This document shows, piece after piece, positions 63,791 to 64,000 of a DNA stretch of 64,000 nt (position 1 is its first letter; each line of letters starts with the position of its first letter). This DNA comes from Isobaculum melis (GTDB lineage Bacteria; Bacillota; Bacilli; Lactobacillales; Carnobacteriaceae). The stretch spans positions 23,506-87,505 of the forward strand of contig NZ_FOHA01000011.1 in NCBI RefSeq assembly GCF_900111355.1, given 5' to 3'. The notes beneath the pieces were generated by a model that was given only the letters and a program-made list of their open reading frames with translations, did not search any database and was not told where the DNA came from. The position numbers and the translations under genes were made by a program.

Positions 63791-64000
63791 CTATTGCCGA
63801 ATTTCATAGGCTTCATTTTTCTTTAAAATGGCAAAAATAATATAGCAGAGCTTTCTAGAGACAGCGCCAAGTGCTGTGAGATGATGTTTTCCTTCGGAAC
63901 GTTTCTTCTCATAAAAAGCTTTCAAGACAGGATCATGTTGTGAAGCTACTAAAGCTGCAGAAAACAAGGCCTTTCTCAAATAAGGTGACCCGCGCTTACT
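63791..64000 (-). mobile_element. IS110-family transposase, C-terminal part cut by the window edge
   Basis: The frame ending at 63791 runs to the right edge: SKRGSPYLRKALFSAALVASQHDPVLKAFYEKK, then KHHLTALGAVSRKLCYIIFAILKKNEAYE. This is the Tnp_20 (IS116/IS110/IS902) C-terminal domain with the conserved RG..LRKAL segment. IS110 elements use a DEDD transposase with a bridge RNA and have no long terminal repeats. Whether the rest is intact lies outside the window. Confidence 0.88.

Overview
The window is a low-GC Gram-positive (Bacillota) chromosome segment. Gene content and order point to Enterococcaceae (Enterococcus, Vagococcus or a close relative): an rsmH/mraZ start of the division cluster, the yqeG-yqeM ribosome/NAD operon, enterococcal-type bgsB/bgsA glycolipid synthases, dltXABCD, relQ-nadK-rluD-mgtE, spxH-pepF-coiA-mecA-spx, and H2O-forming NADH oxidase. 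The genus cannot be fixed from the sequence alone. Most genes lie on the minus strand. No rRNA, tRNA or CRISPR array was found.

Layout. 0-3.3 kb: start of the dcw cluster (rsmH, mraZ with three 10-bp-phased MraZ boxes), DUF3397 protein, a decayed ABC permease, a DUF1307 lipoprotein and a frameshifted PH-like membrane protein. 3.3-11.6 kb: housekeeping block rpmF, yceD, tmcAL, recQ, yqeM, rsfS, yqeK, nadD, yhbY, yqeH, yqeG. 11.8-17.4 kb: cutC, lipoteichoic acid synthase, ykuJ, an aminotransferase and a 3-hydroxyisobutyrate-dehydrogenase-like enzyme. 17.6-25.6 kb: LTA anchor glycolipid operon (bgsB, bgsA, LafC-like) and the D-alanylation operon dltXABCD; with ltaS this is an almost complete LTA toolkit. 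25.8-31.8 kb: ptsHI, small unknowns, ykvS, a polytopic unknown, and clpE behind two CtsR operators.

31.9-36.1 kb is an accessory patch: a large secreted surface protein, a TetR regulator and a frameshifted, truncated copy of the surface protein N-terminus. These share palindromic or inverted upstream motifs. 36.2-47 kb: prfC, a cold-shock gene, a frameshifted DUF5713 gene, a TetR operon with two small membrane proteins and a clear operator, nox, a permease, an M42 peptidase, ilvE, a GNAT and fabI. 47-59.4 kb: MBL/DUF3006 pair, mgtE, rluD-like, nadK, relQ, CYTH, spxH, pepF, coiA, mecA, spx, trpS. SpxH and MecA are protease adaptors and Spx is a protease substrate, so regulated proteolysis and redox stress cluster here.

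59.6 kb to the end is accessory. A compact lactococcin-972-type bacteriocin operon (precursor, 7-TM associated protein, ABC ATPase) has its own promoter and terminator. It is followed by a 5'-truncated ANT(6)-type aminoglycoside nucleotidyltransferase and the C-terminal part of an IS110-family transposase running off the edge. Several genes carry a single-base indel, two of them in homopolymers, which may be real decay or assembly error.
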